A stretch of 64,000 nt of DNA, from the NCBI RefSeq assembly GCF_037482845.1, contig NZ_JBBHJW010000009.1, positions 124,001 through 188,000 of the forward strand, written 5' to 3'. The position numbers and the translations under genes were made by a program. Below, one piece after another: positions 1 through 7,375 of the stretch. The notes beneath the pieces were generated by a model. The model saw only the letters and a program-made list of their open reading frames with translations. It was not told the DNA's origin and did not search any database. The stretch is from Paucibacter_B soli (GTDB lineage Bacteria > Pseudomonadota > Gammaproteobacteria > Burkholderiales > Burkholderiaceae_C). Each line of letters begins with the position of its first letter. The stretch's first letter is position 1.

Positions 1-171
1 CAGGCCGTCTCGAAGATGGGCATGACCAAGGAGCTGTTGAAGTGGATCCAGCCCAAAGCCACCCTGGCAATCCAGATGCAAGACTCGAGCAAGACGTCGG
101 GGCAATGGCGTCCAGTGCTCTTGCGCAAGCCGGTGTCGGCCAACCAGGCGGGTGTTCAGCAAGCCGCTTGA
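1..171 (+). CDS. C-terminal end of an unknown protein (partial)
   Basis: The frame is open from the first base of the window and closes with TGA at 169-171, giving 56 residues that end ...NQAGVQQAA. A strong hairpin terminator follows 16 bases after the stop, which supports a real gene end. The visible tail is basic and polar with no motif I recognise. The 5' part lies outside the window, so no function is proposed. Confidence 0.55.
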   Translation, partial: QAVSKMGMTKELLKWIQPKATLAIQMQDSSKTSGQWRPVLLRKPVSANQAGVQQAA

Positions 172-187
172 TTCGTCACCCGTGACT

Positions 188-227
188 AAAAGGGCCAGCG
201 CTTCGCAGCAGCTGGCCCTTTCTTTTT
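188..227. terminator. Bidirectional rho-independent terminator
   Basis: An 11-bp perfect stem pairs 188-198 with 211-221. A T-rich run follows on the plus strand (TTTCTTTTT) and a TTTT run on the minus strand. It sits between two convergent genes, so it probably ends both. Confidence 0.85.
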
Positions 228-236
228 GCCCCGACC

Positions 237-1412
237 TCAGGAGGCGGCTATCGCGTCCGCATTGATGAGCATCGGCCGCATCCAAATCACTTTGGTCAGA
301 GAGAGTCCAGGCCCATGGCGCTGATGGCGGAAGTGGCCGTCTCGCCAATGCGTCTTGACCGTCCTGTGCTCGCCATCGGTCACCGTGCTCGAGGTGGCAG
401 GCGCCGGCGGCGCGTCGACCATGATTCGGTCGTAGCTTCTGGCCACGGTTCGGCCGGCCTTGCGCTTGTGAGCACCAGACTGGGCTCGCAGCAGCACCTT
501 CTTGGCCTCGGTGCGCTCAAGAAACTCCTTCTTCATCGCCTCGGGCAGGCCCAGGAACAGAATGCACTTGGCCAGCAGCTCAAGCTGTGGGGATGCGGCG
601 CGCGCCTGGCCGTGCAGCTTCTCCTGATCGTCGAAGTAGCCAGACTGCTCCAGGGAGTCATGGGCCGGCTGGGTGTACGCAACGGTCAGGGCCGCTTCTA
701 TGCTCACGCCATCGTCGCACTTCATCGCGGCCCACTCGACCACGTCGTCCATCACGTCGTCGCGACCGACCGGGGATCCCGTGAGGGTGATCTCCAGCAC
801 CTGGCGGCCTTCGCCGTCGACCACGGCCGAAACGTATGCGCCTTCCAGCGGGTGAAAGCCGGACTGGGCGTGCTCCAGGTTCATCGGCGCAGCGTTTCGA
901 TCCGTGCCCAGCTCGATGTAGATGTTCGGACTCGGCAGCTTGAGCTCCGAAATCGGAACCTCGGTGCCGATCTTGGTCTTGCCCAGCAGCTGCACGAGCT
1001 CGTTGCTGAAGCTGTAGATCCGGCCGCCGCACTGTTGGAAGCGCAGTGCTTGAACCATGGGCCCGGCGGTGCCGGCGCCGAAGCCACCGGTGGCCTCGGC
1101 TGTGCCGCGGTGCAGTGCATGGAAGATGTGGATGCGCTTGTCGTCCAGATCGTCCAGGCCCTTGAAGATGTCGATGGTGGCCAGGCCCTTGTCCAGCCAG
1201 GCCGTGACCTTGCTCTGGTTCTTGGGTTCCGCCAGGGTCATCATGGTCATGGCCGGCGCGGTGCTCGGCGAGGCGAGCACGCGACCCGGGTGCGGCAGCT
1301 GGAAGATGGCCGGCTCATCCAGCCAGGCCGAGGCCTCGCGCATTTGCTTCTCGAGCTGCAGGAGCTGCCGGTCCTCGGCTTTGGTCAGATCGAAGTAGTC
1401 CCTCAAATGCAT
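237..1412 (-). CDS. AcrVA2-like family protein (putative anti-CRISPR relative)
   Basis: 391 aa. The open frame runs further upstream, but the ATG at 1412 has GGAG about 9 nt before it and overlaps the end of rnhB by 10 bp, which suggests translational coupling. The C-terminus carries a His/Trp/Arg-rich block (residues about 355-385) of the form HWR.GHFR..R.G...K.IW..P, followed by LIN. This resembles, from memory, the C-terminal block of AcrVA2, the Moraxella anti-CRISPR acting on Cas12a expression, and of its many plasmid and phage relatives. A central LPSPNIYIELG segment also fits that family. Relatives are common on mobile elements and most have no tested activity, so the family call is moderate and anti-CRISPR function is only inferred. 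The alternative is an uncharacterised conserved plasmid protein. Confidence 0.55.
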   Translation of the reverse strand: MHLRDYFDLTKAEDRQLLQLEKQMREASAWLDEPAIFQLPHPGRVLASPSTAPAMTMMTLAEPKNQSKVTAWLDKGLATIDIFKGLDDLDDKRIHIFHALHRGTAEATGGFGAGTAGPMVQALRFQQCGGRIYSFSNELVQLLGKTKIGTEVPISELKLPSPNIYIELGTDRNAAPMNLEHAQSGFHPLEGAYVSAVVDGEGRQVLEITLTGSPVGRDDVMDDVVEWAAMKCDDGVSIEAALTVAYTQPAHDSLEQSGYFDDQEKLHGQARAASPQLELLAKCILFLGLPEAMKKEFLERTEAKKVLLRAQSGAHKRKAGRTVARSYDRIMVDAPPAPATSSTVTDGEHRTVKTHWRDGHFRHQRHGPGLSLTKVIWMRPMLINADAIAAS

Positions 1413-2083
1413 GCGGCGACTCCGGTCCGAAGTGCCGTGGCCACCGGTGCAAATGAGCGTCGGTGGGCCGGGCACGGCCCGAATTCGGCAAGCCTGGCCA
1501 TGTGAGCCGGACTGCCGTAGCCGGCGCTCTTGGCGAAACCGTATCCTGGGTAAGTAGTCTCCATGTCGGCCATGATACGGTCGCGAGTTACCTTCGCGAT
1601 CACCGAGGCGGCCGAGATCGCCGCGACCCTCGCGTCGCCCTTCACCAGCGTGCGGGCGGTGGCGCCAATCGCCTCGCAATCCTGAGAGAACGGATCGGTC
1701 AGGTAATTTCCGTCAACGATGACGAAATTGATGGCCTGGCCAGCCATCTTGGAATGCAGCTGCCGCAGGGCTTCCTGCATGGCCATGAAATTCGCCTGCA
1801 GGATGTTGACTTGGTCGATCACGTCGGGGCCGATGATGCCGACACCGATGTGGGCGCATCCCTGAAGGGCTGCGAAGAGGGACTCTCGACGCTTCGAAGT
1901 GAGCGCCTTCGAGTCAGTGAGGCCAGCTGGGACTGGGCCGTGGAGGGACACGGCGGCCGCGACAACGGGCCCGGCCAGGGCGCCGCGGCCGGCCTCATCA
2001 ACCCCACACAGCACCTTGCCAGCCTGCCTGCATTGCTCGAGCAGCAGCTCGAGCTTCCCATCGTCAAGTTCGTAGTGCCTCAT
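1403..2083 (-). CDS. rnhB: Ribonuclease HII
   Basis: 226 aa, the usual length for bacterial RNase HII. It cleaves the RNA strand of RNA/DNA hybrids and incises at single embedded ribonucleotides. The N-terminal motif CGVDEAGRGALAGPV (about residues 26-40) contains the Asp-Glu metal-binding pair of the family. The SKAL motif follows at about residue 58, and the conserved D-x-N segment (IVDGNY) at about 122. The C-terminal part has the expected KGD, SAASVIAKVTRD and YPGYGF blocks. It is first in a two-gene unit with the overlapping AcrVA2-like gene. A second rnhB on a plasmid could help process R-loops or primers during replication; that role is inferred. Confidence 0.93.
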   Translation of the reverse strand: MRHYELDDGKLELLLEQCRQAGKVLCGVDEAGRGALAGPVVAAAVSLHGPVPAGLTDSKALTSKRRESLFAALQGCAHIGVGIIGPDVIDQVNILQANFMAMQEALRQLHSKMAGQAINFVIVDGNYLTDPFSQDCEAIGATARTLVKGDARVAAISAASVIAKVTRDRIMADMETTYPGYGFAKSAGYGSPAHMARLAEFGPCPAHRRSFAPVATALRTGVAACI

Positions 2084-2102
2084 AGCGCCCCAGAGGTGAG
2101 AA

Positions 2103-2120
2103 AGGCGCCGTGAGGCGCCT
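2103..2120 (-). terminator. Hairpin terminator after the 89-aa gene
   Basis: A 7-bp GC-rich stem (AGGCGCC / GGCGCCT, loop of 4) is followed on the minus strand by TTTCTC. It lies between the stop at 2141 and the rnhB start at 2083. The short T-run makes it a modest terminator. Confidence 0.5.
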
Positions 2121-2140
2121 GGTCGTGAATTGCGTGCGGA

Positions 2141-2410
2141 TCAGATGAGCACCCAGAGGGCCAGTCGACCGAGGATCAGTCGCCAACCAGCCTTGCGGCC
2201 ATTTTCGATCATGGTCGAAAGCTCGAAGATGGTCTGGGAGTGGGTCTGGCTCGGGTTGTGAGCCGGACCTTCAAAGTGACCCCAGGGATCCTTCTTCGCC
2301 CGCAGGTAGCGGAACTGATACCGGCCGAAGTCAAAGCCGCCGTCGGCCTTGATCGGCCCCTCTGCGGGTTGTGGCGTTGCGGAGGCAAGGCTTGAATTTA
2401 GGTCGCTCAT
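2141..2410 (-). CDS. Small hypothetical protein
   Basis: 89 aa, not recognised. The N-terminus is polar and disordered-looking. The middle has an aromatic/basic stretch (FDFGRYQFRYLRAKKDPWGHF) and the last 15 residues are hydrophobic (LILGRLALWVLI). A promoter of the window-wide family lies just upstream (-10 at 2432-2437), which is the main support for a real gene. A hairpin follows the stop. Confidence 0.6.
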   Translation of the reverse strand: MSDLNSSLASATPQPAEGPIKADGGFDFGRYQFRYLRAKKDPWGHFEGPAHNPSQTHSQTIFELSTMIENGRKAGWRLILGRLALWVLI

Positions 2411-2431
2411 GAATGATTCCGTTGCGTAGTA

Positions 2432-2460
2432 AATATAACATACACAGCGTAATTCATCAA
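2432..2460 (-). promoter_or_regulatory. Sigma70-type promoter of the shared family
   Basis: On the minus strand the -35 TTGATG (2455-2460), a 17-nt spacer and the -10 TATATT (2432-2437) lie about 22 nt before the ATG at 2410. The spacer contains GCTGTGTATGT, the variant of the GCGTATGTGATAT signal seen at other operons of this window. Confidence 0.7.
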
Positions 2461-2532
2461 GTCCAAGGGCAATTGCCTGGCTCGGGCTTCGAGGCGAATG
2501 TCCCGGATGGAGATGTCAAAACGCTAAAACTG

Positions 2533-2557
2533 ACCACGCGATGGCATGTGCCGTGGT
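2533..2557. terminator. Possible bidirectional hairpin terminator
   Basis: ACCACG pairs with CGTGGT around an inner GGCA/TGCC stem. TGATTTTT follows on the plus strand and CAGTTTTAG on the minus strand. It may end the recombinase transcript that stops at 2703. Apart from this hairpin, two palindromes and a promoter, I see nothing convincing between 2411 and 2702. Confidence 0.35.
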
Positions 2558-2585
2558 GATTTTTAGTGGTTTGAAGCCTTTGCGT

Positions 2586-2617
2586 CGTGAATTCACGCCT
2601 CTGTGATATGAATTCAT
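2586..2617. repeat. Paired EcoRI-centred palindromes
   Basis: CGTGAATTCACG (2586-2597) and ATGAATTCAT (2608-2617) are two palindromes with centres 21 bp apart, about two helical turns. They lie roughly 90 bp past the stop codon of a tyrosine recombinase gene. An operator or recombination core is possible, but the sequence alone does not decide. Confidence 0.35.
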
Positions 2618-2702
2618 GGCGTCTGGGCATCGAGGCTGAAGCGCCTGTTGCTGGCTTAGGCTGGCTCACAAGGTAGTGAAGTGACTACATTGTGTACTGA
2701 CT

Positions 2703-3827
2703 TCATTGCGCTTGCCGCATGATGAAGTCGATCTGACCCTGACCGTTTTCAAGCTTCAGCTGCTCTTTGTAGCGGCGTACCGATCTTTGATTCCAAAGCC
2801 CCAGTCTGTACTGCAGCAGGTGGTCCGAGGATCCTGCTTTGATTTCCGTGAGCGCGAAGGCGCGACGAAGTCCTTGAGCGCCGCGGCAAAGGACCCATTT
2901 GGTCTCGTCTGTGAGGATCCCGCAGCTCATCGCTTCCTTGGAAAGGTTCTTGAGGTTGCGATACACCGTCGTTGAGTCGAGTTCCTTGCCACTCAACGTG
3001 GCCGGAAAGACCAGGTCGCCAGCGGGCAGCGCTACGCCGGCGGCCGCGATTCCATTCCGGGAAAACCCAGTCCATCTCCTGGACCACCACATCTCCATCA
3101 AGTCGACGGAGGCCTCACTCGCGTAGGAGCTGTGCTCTCTTGAGGTTGGGACGGTGCAGCTCTTTGGAATGCTGAACTCGAATCGATCTTGCGCGCTGCT
3201 ACCTGGAAAGTGCTTGACGCGCTCCCTGGTCAGAAGCAGCAGCTCAGCGCACCGAAGTCCTGACCCAAGGCTGATCGAGCACAAAGTGAGATCCCTGGCG
3301 ACGCGCCAGTTGCCCGACGCAATCTCCGCCCTGCCCTTTGAGTACAGCCAGTCCTGCAGGCGCCAAACCGTAGCTTCATCAATGAAGTCAGGAGGAGCCT
3401 GAGTCCGCCCGACCTTGGGTGACTCCCCTGAGTCGATCTTCATGTGGACCCAGTCGGTTACTGGGTTGCGCTGCAGCAGCTCGTTGGCCACCAGGTGCAG
3501 GAACACGCGCTCGAGCAGCCGGATATACCGCCAGGCAGTCTCCCTCGTGGTGTTTCGAAGCGCCCCTTCGACAAAGGCGCCGATATGCCGCGGCTCCGTG
3601 GCCATGAGCGATGTGCTCATGCTGTCCAAGTGGCCGAGGAACTTTGAGAACATGGTCTGGTAGACCTCGACCGAGTTGTCTCGCACCTTCTGGCCAGCCT
3701 TCATCGGACTCGATGAGGTGCTGGTGCGATTGAACTCCTCGGACTTGACCAGGCTGATGAAGGCCAGCTCCGGCATTCCCTCCCAATCGAAGAGTGAGTT
3801 CGTGGTCTGAGTAATTTCGCTGGCCAT
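2703..3827 (-). CDS. Tyrosine recombinase with altered catalytic site
   Basis: 374 aa, phage-integrase/XerCD-like. An N-terminal SAM-like core-binding region spans about residues 35-140. The catalytic domain follows, with box I Arg in SLGSGLRCAELLLL, the second Arg in QGLRRAF, and a Tyr in VRRYKEQL. Two usual residues are changed: the His of HxxR reads Gln, and the His/Trp position of the LGH motif reads Leu with Trp one place later. Activity may be weak, or the protein may need a partner. On a large plasmid it could resolve dimers or move the element. It stands alone, 62 bp downstream of the start of its own DNA strand's next gene (a histidine kinase ending at 3890). Confidence 0.75.
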   Translation of the reverse strand: MASEITQTTNSLFDWEGMPELAFISLVKSEEFNRTSTSSSPMKAGQKVRDNSVEVYQTMFSKFLGHLDSMSTSLMATEPRHIGAFVEGALRNTTRETAWRYIRLLERVFLHLVANELLQRNPVTDWVHMKIDSGESPKVGRTQAPPDFIDEATVWRLQDWLYSKGRAEIASGNWRVARDLTLCSISLGSGLRCAELLLLTRERVKHFPGSSAQDRFEFSIPKSCTVPTSREHSSYASEASVDLMEMWWSRRWTGFSRNGIAAAGVALPAGDLVFPATLSGKELDSTTVYRNLKNLSKEAMSCGILTDETKWVLCRGAQGLRRAFALTEIKAGSSDHLLQYRLGLWNQRSVRRYKEQLKLENGQGQIDFIMRQAQ

Positions 3828-3889
3828 CGATGCTGAATGCTGAAGTCGAAAATATGGAGCAGTGCTCGCAGCCCATGTTCGTCTGGACT

Positions 3890-5812
3890 CTACGCTTTGG
3901 GAAAGACGATAACGACCATCAGACCGGACTCGGCCGGACCAGGCGCATTCCGAAACTGAATCGTGGCCTTGGTGCGACTCGCCAGCTCAAGAGCAATAGG
4001 AATTCCAAGGCCTTGGCCGGGCTTCTGCACGGACGATTGACCTCTAAAAAATGGTTCACCAAGAAGTCTCATTTCCTCCTCAGAGACGCCAGGCCCATTG
4101 TCGATGATGTCGAGGGAGAACGAGTTCCGGCCAATAACTGCCCTGACCTTCACTTGACCGGAAGGGCCGGAGTATCGAATAGCATTCTGTAGAAGGATCT
4201 CCAGCATTCGCGCCGATGACTTCTCATTGGCCAGGACGGTGATCTCCGGAGGGATTGGATCGAGGTGGACCTGGCCCGCGGATCCAGCCCCGTCCTCTGC
4301 TGACTTGATGGCGTCGCGCACCATCGAGTCCAGTGAAAGTGGAATCACAGAATCCTTAACCGTACTCCCACGCAAAGTCATGAGCTCGATGGCACGGCGG
4401 ACAACGTCCGAGAGTTTCTTGGACTCTGTTGCGGCCAGGTCATAGAGGCGCCTCTCCTCAGGATCGACCGTCTTGGTGGCCATATCTTGGAGCACCGCAA
4501 TGGCTTCTCTTACATGGAGCGCTGGACCGATGATTTCTCTCGACAAATGCTGCAGGTAGGTAGTCTGGGATGCACGAAATGCTTCAGCCGAGATCACCTT
4601 TGACTGAGTTTTCAGGGCATCGGTGATATTGAGTGATACGCCCGTAAACCCGAGAAATCCACCTTCTCCATCGTAGAGTGGTGAAGCAGTGCTTTGAAAG
4701 GTGAGGCGCTCACCGTCGATGTCGCGGACAATCACACGATTCCAGTGGGAACGACTTTTGATCGCGTTCTTCAGCGTCTCGCTGACGGTCTCTTTGTCTG
4801 AGATGTTGGCCACAACCTCATCAAAGTCCACGCTGGTTCCGTGAATGCCAGCAACGTCCTGCCAAGGGCCAAACAGTTCGAATTTCCCGTCGTCGGAGAC
4901 AAACCAGAGTAACGTGCCGGTGCTCTCGGCGATGTTGCGCATAGACGAGAGCATGAGCGACTTACGTGAGTCTTTGGTACGCCCGATCTCATCGGTCAGG
5001 GCGAGCTGGCTAAGAGAGGCGCGATGGTGCCTTTGAATCAGCCAGGTGACGGCGACTAGAAAAAGGGCTGCGAGGCTGGAAAACCAGTAACCCAAGGCGA
5101 TGGCGAATGCGCTCTTGGCTCGCTCGCCAGCCTGAATGGTGAGCACGAAAATATCGGCACCGATGCGGATCTTGGTGCTCGCGTTGAAATCCGATGCAGA
5201 CAAATCGAACTGGGCGGATCGCTCCAAAAGATCGTTCCCAGGCCCGTACAGTTCATAGTCTGAAATCAGCGGTGTTGAGCTGGTGATGGCGCCGATGATG
5301 TTGTGCAATGACGTGATGCCGCAGATCAACTCGATATCACTTTGTTTGACGCAAACCATCAGGCCGGTCGGATCTTGAGCGGTCCACCGATAGACCCCAG
5401 CCTCGTCGGAATTGACGCGACCGTTGAGAACAACCTGGTCGCCGACTCTCAACTTGACAGGCGATGAGCCCGGCTCGATGTGGGTCACAACAAGCCTAGC
5501 CCCCTCATCCTTCAGGTAGGCGTAGGTCTCGACCTGGCTTGTGCGCCGCTCCAGTTTTGGGAGGCCAAGGGCCGACCGTGCGGATCGCAACTGGACGCGG
5601 TCCAGCAGCGCGGAGATCACGGTCTCCGCCGATTTTCCAAGGGCGGGAGCACGGCTTGCGATGAAGAGCTCTAGCTCTGCTCGGCGCAAACTAACAAAGG
5701 CAAACCCCGAGGCGATCAGCGTGACACCTGAGAACAAAACCACGGCAGCCAAGCTGAGGTGTCGGCGGCGCATGGAAAGCTGCGGCGCAACTGGTGCTGC
5801 TGAATCGAACAA
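3890..5812 (-). CDS. Membrane PAS sensor histidine kinase lacking the phospho-acceptor His
   Basis: 640 aa. Two membrane segments (about 19-41 and 235-259) enclose a periplasmic region of about 190 residues, followed by a PAS-like domain (about 290-400). The dimerisation helix region reads HLSREIIGP (422-430), where the usual motif is SHEIRTP, so Arg425 stands at the phosphorylated His position. The ATPase domain looks complete: N-box LLQNAIRYS (about 540-548), DNGPGV (571-576), EPFFRG and GQGLGI (599-604). It may bind or hydrolyse ATP, or modulate another kinase, without autophosphorylating. No response regulator is adjacent; the OmpR-type pair lies 3 kb away. A signalling call is secure, but the mode of action is open. 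Confidence 0.82.
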   Translation of the reverse strand: MFDSAAPVAPQLSMRRRHLSLAAVVLFSGVTLIASGFAFVSLRRAELELFIASRAPALGKSAETVISALLDRVQLRSARSALGLPKLERRTSQVETYAYLKDEGARLVVTHIEPGSSPVKLRVGDQVVLNGRVNSDEAGVYRWTAQDPTGLMVCVKQSDIELICGITSLHNIIGAITSSTPLISDYELYGPGNDLLERSAQFDLSASDFNASTKIRIGADIFVLTIQAGERAKSAFAIALGYWFSSLAALFLVAVTWLIQRHHRASLSQLALTDEIGRTKDSRKSLMLSSMRNIAESTGTLLWFVSDDGKFELFGPWQDVAGIHGTSVDFDEVVANISDKETVSETLKNAIKSRSHWNRVIVRDIDGERLTFQSTASPLYDGEGGFLGFTGVSLNITDALKTQSKVISAEAFRASQTTYLQHLSREIIGPALHVREAIAVLQDMATKTVDPEERRLYDLAATESKKLSDVVRRAIELMTLRGSTVKDSVIPLSLDSMVRDAIKSAEDGAGSAGQVHLDPIPPEITVLANEKSSARMLEILLQNAIRYSGPSGQVKVRAVIGRNSFSLDIIDNGPGVSEEEMRLLGEPFFRGQSSVQKPGQGLGIPIALELASRTKATIQFRNAPGPAESGLMVVIVFPKA

Positions 5813-6011
5813 TTGTTATCTCCCAAGGTTCCCAGCCTAACAGAGCGCTCGGGGACCATCTAAGGTGATGCAGTAGCGCCATCGTTCGCCTAAACGATCG
5901 GCGCGGGGCAGTCACATGCTTCGAGTTCTTCTGATGACCTTGAGGGCAATGTTGCCGCGTGCTTTCACTGCTACATCGGCCTCAATGGGAACGATACACG
6001 CGTGAACTCAA

Positions 6012-6232
6012 AAAATCAATTAACGGCCCTACCACCTGATGTCCATGCGAACTTGGTAGTTGGACTGCCTGCTCCGAATGGGTCTTGTTGTCTAGACCCT
6101 ATGGCTTTGGTCCCGGAATTCAACCTTTAAGGAGCTCTTGGTCGCCAATGTTGATGACGATGGTCGTTTAAGCACCCCGTCCTTTTGTCACGACTCTGTC
6201 AATCAGTGCTAGCAGGGCCGTTAGTTGATTTT
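6012..6232. repeat. 221-bp segment bounded by 19-bp inverted repeats (MITE-like)
   Basis: AAAATCAATTAACGGCCCT at 6012-6030 matches the reverse complement of 6214-6232 with one mismatch. The 180 bp between them has no ORF I can support. No clear target duplication flanks it. The right end reaches the stop codon of the small membrane gene. The whole gap 5813-6230 holds nothing else I recognise, and no promoter of the shared family. A miniature element or a long-range hairpin are the main options. Confidence 0.4.
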
Positions 6233-6434
6233 AGACATACATGACATACATGGCAGCTCCAGTCCCAATCACGGCACCGAAAATCACCGCCACTACCAGT
6301 TGAAGGGCAACCCTTCCCAGGGGGCCTTCAAAGGCTGACTCTTGACGATGAGTTGGAGCGGGAAAGGCTGAAGGGAGGAAGCTCGACTGAGCCTCTCCCT
6401 GTAAGATTGCGGTCGCCCGTGAAGTGCGCAGCAC
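6231..6434 (-). CDS. Small single-span membrane protein (hypothetical)
   Basis: 67 aa starting 20 bp downstream of the dsbC stop, so probably co-transcribed with dsbC. The N-terminal half is polar. Residues about 40-65 form one hydrophobic helix (RVALQLVVAVIFGAVIGTG) and the protein ends MYVMYV, encoded by a tandem 9-bp repeat at 6234-6251. It is not a family I recognise. The membrane helix and position favour a real gene, but the upstream half could be non-coding. Confidence 0.45.
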   Translation of the reverse strand: MLRTSRATAILQGEAQSSFLPSAFPAPTHRQESAFEGPLGRVALQLVVAVIFGAVIGTGAAMYVMYV

Positions 6435-6454
6435 CGTCCTCCTCCCGCTCTCGA

Positions 6455-7279
6455 TTACTTCTGGAGGGCCAGTTTTGCCTCGATGGCGGCGGCATCGATG
6501 TAGCCAGGAACGCGGGATCCGTCAGCCAGGAAGATGGTTGGGGTGCCGGAAACACCCAGACGCTGAGCCAGGAGGCCATTGCGCTTGATTGCCGAGGTGT
6601 CGCATTCGCCGTCGGCCTTAACGTCGCCACCCTGCATCACCGTCGTCCAGGCGGCAACGCGATCCTTTGCACACCATAGATCATTGTTCTTAGCCTCCGA
6701 AGCTGGGCCGAGGACCGACACCGGGAAGGTGTAGACCGTCAGGTTCTGAATCTTGGCCAGCTCGGGATGCAACTTCTTGCAGTAGCCGCAGTTAGGATCT
6801 TCAAAGGTTACCAAGACACGTCCGGGAGTTGCCTGCCCCAGGGTAGTCTTGATAGCGTCAGCCAGGTTCAGCGAGCGCCAATCCATTGGAGGCAAGCCTT
6901 TGGTCGCCAGATCAGCTTTTTTGGCGGCAGTCAACGACCGCTTGGTGTCCATGTCCACGAGGTGACCATCGAATAGCCATTTGCCGTCTCTGTCCACGTA
7001 ATAGATGTTCGACAACACCGTAACTTCGTAGAAGCCTGCAATGGGCGATGACTCAATGCGACTCGGCGTCATGCCAAGCTTCTTCCCCATGATGTCAGTC
7101 ACGCGTTGCTTTTCGGCAGCCGAAACCTCGGGCAGCGAGGTCGGGGCTGAAGGTGCGGCCGGCAGTAGGGGCAGCGGTTTGACGAGCTTGGCCAAATCGC
7201 TGGCCTGTGAAATGCCGGCAGACAGCAATACGCTCAAAACAGCGATGGACTGGCCGAGAGCTCGAATCGAGTGCTTCAT
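6455..7279 (-). CDS. dsbC: Periplasmic disulfide isomerase, DsbC/DsbG-like
   Basis: 274 aa. A signal peptide covers about residues 1-26 (cleavage near SQA-SD). A DsbC-type dimerisation region (about 50-135) is followed by a thioredoxin fold with active site FEDPNCGYCKK (about 160-170) and the cis-Pro loop GTPTIF (about 245). DsbC shuffles wrong disulfides in the periplasm. Conjugative plasmids often carry a copy (TrbB of F, for example), and several envelope proteins here contain Cys pairs, including the pilin. The gene has its own promoter of the shared family. I infer it serves the conjugation and pilus machinery. Confidence 0.9.
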   Translation of the reverse strand: MKHSIRALGQSIAVLSVLLSAGISQASDLAKLVKPLPLLPAAPSAPTSLPEVSAAEKQRVTDIMGKKLGMTPSRIESSPIAGFYEVTVLSNIYYVDRDGKWLFDGHLVDMDTKRSLTAAKKADLATKGLPPMDWRSLNLADAIKTTLGQATPGRVLVTFEDPNCGYCKKLHPELAKIQNLTVYTFPVSVLGPASEAKNNDLWCAKDRVAAWTTVMQGGDVKADGECDTSAIKRNGLLAQRLGVSGTPTIFLADGSRVPGYIDAAAIEAKLALQK

Positions 7280-7307
7280 TGTGGTTGCCTAAAAATGCGT
7301 AGCGTAT

Positions 7308-7336
7308 AGGATATCATATCCACAACGGCTACACAA
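7308..7336 (-). promoter_or_regulatory. Promoter of dsbC, shared family
   Basis: -35 TTGTGT (7331-7336), 17-nt spacer and -10 TATCCT (7308-7313) on the minus strand, 29 nt before the ATG. The spacer end plus -10 reads GGATATGATATCCT, itself a palindrome, a variant of the signal found at the other operons. Confidence 0.7.
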
Positions 7337-7375
7337 CCACATCCCAAACACCCTGGCTGTCAGTACCTGGGCTAG

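Noticed and set aside
315..1505. 396-codon plus-strand frame opposite the AcrVA2-like gene
   Set aside because: It is the antisense shadow of a gene with better composition; the translation is Arg/Leu/Gly-rich with no motif.
2457..2669. 70-codon minus-strand frame before the 89-aa gene
   Set aside because: It overlaps a hairpin, two palindromes and the -35 of a promoter; low-complexity basic translation.
6214..6232. Integron attC-like site
   Set aside because: GTTA/TAAC cores are present but the 221-bp length, missing inner L boxes and absence of an integrase do not fit.
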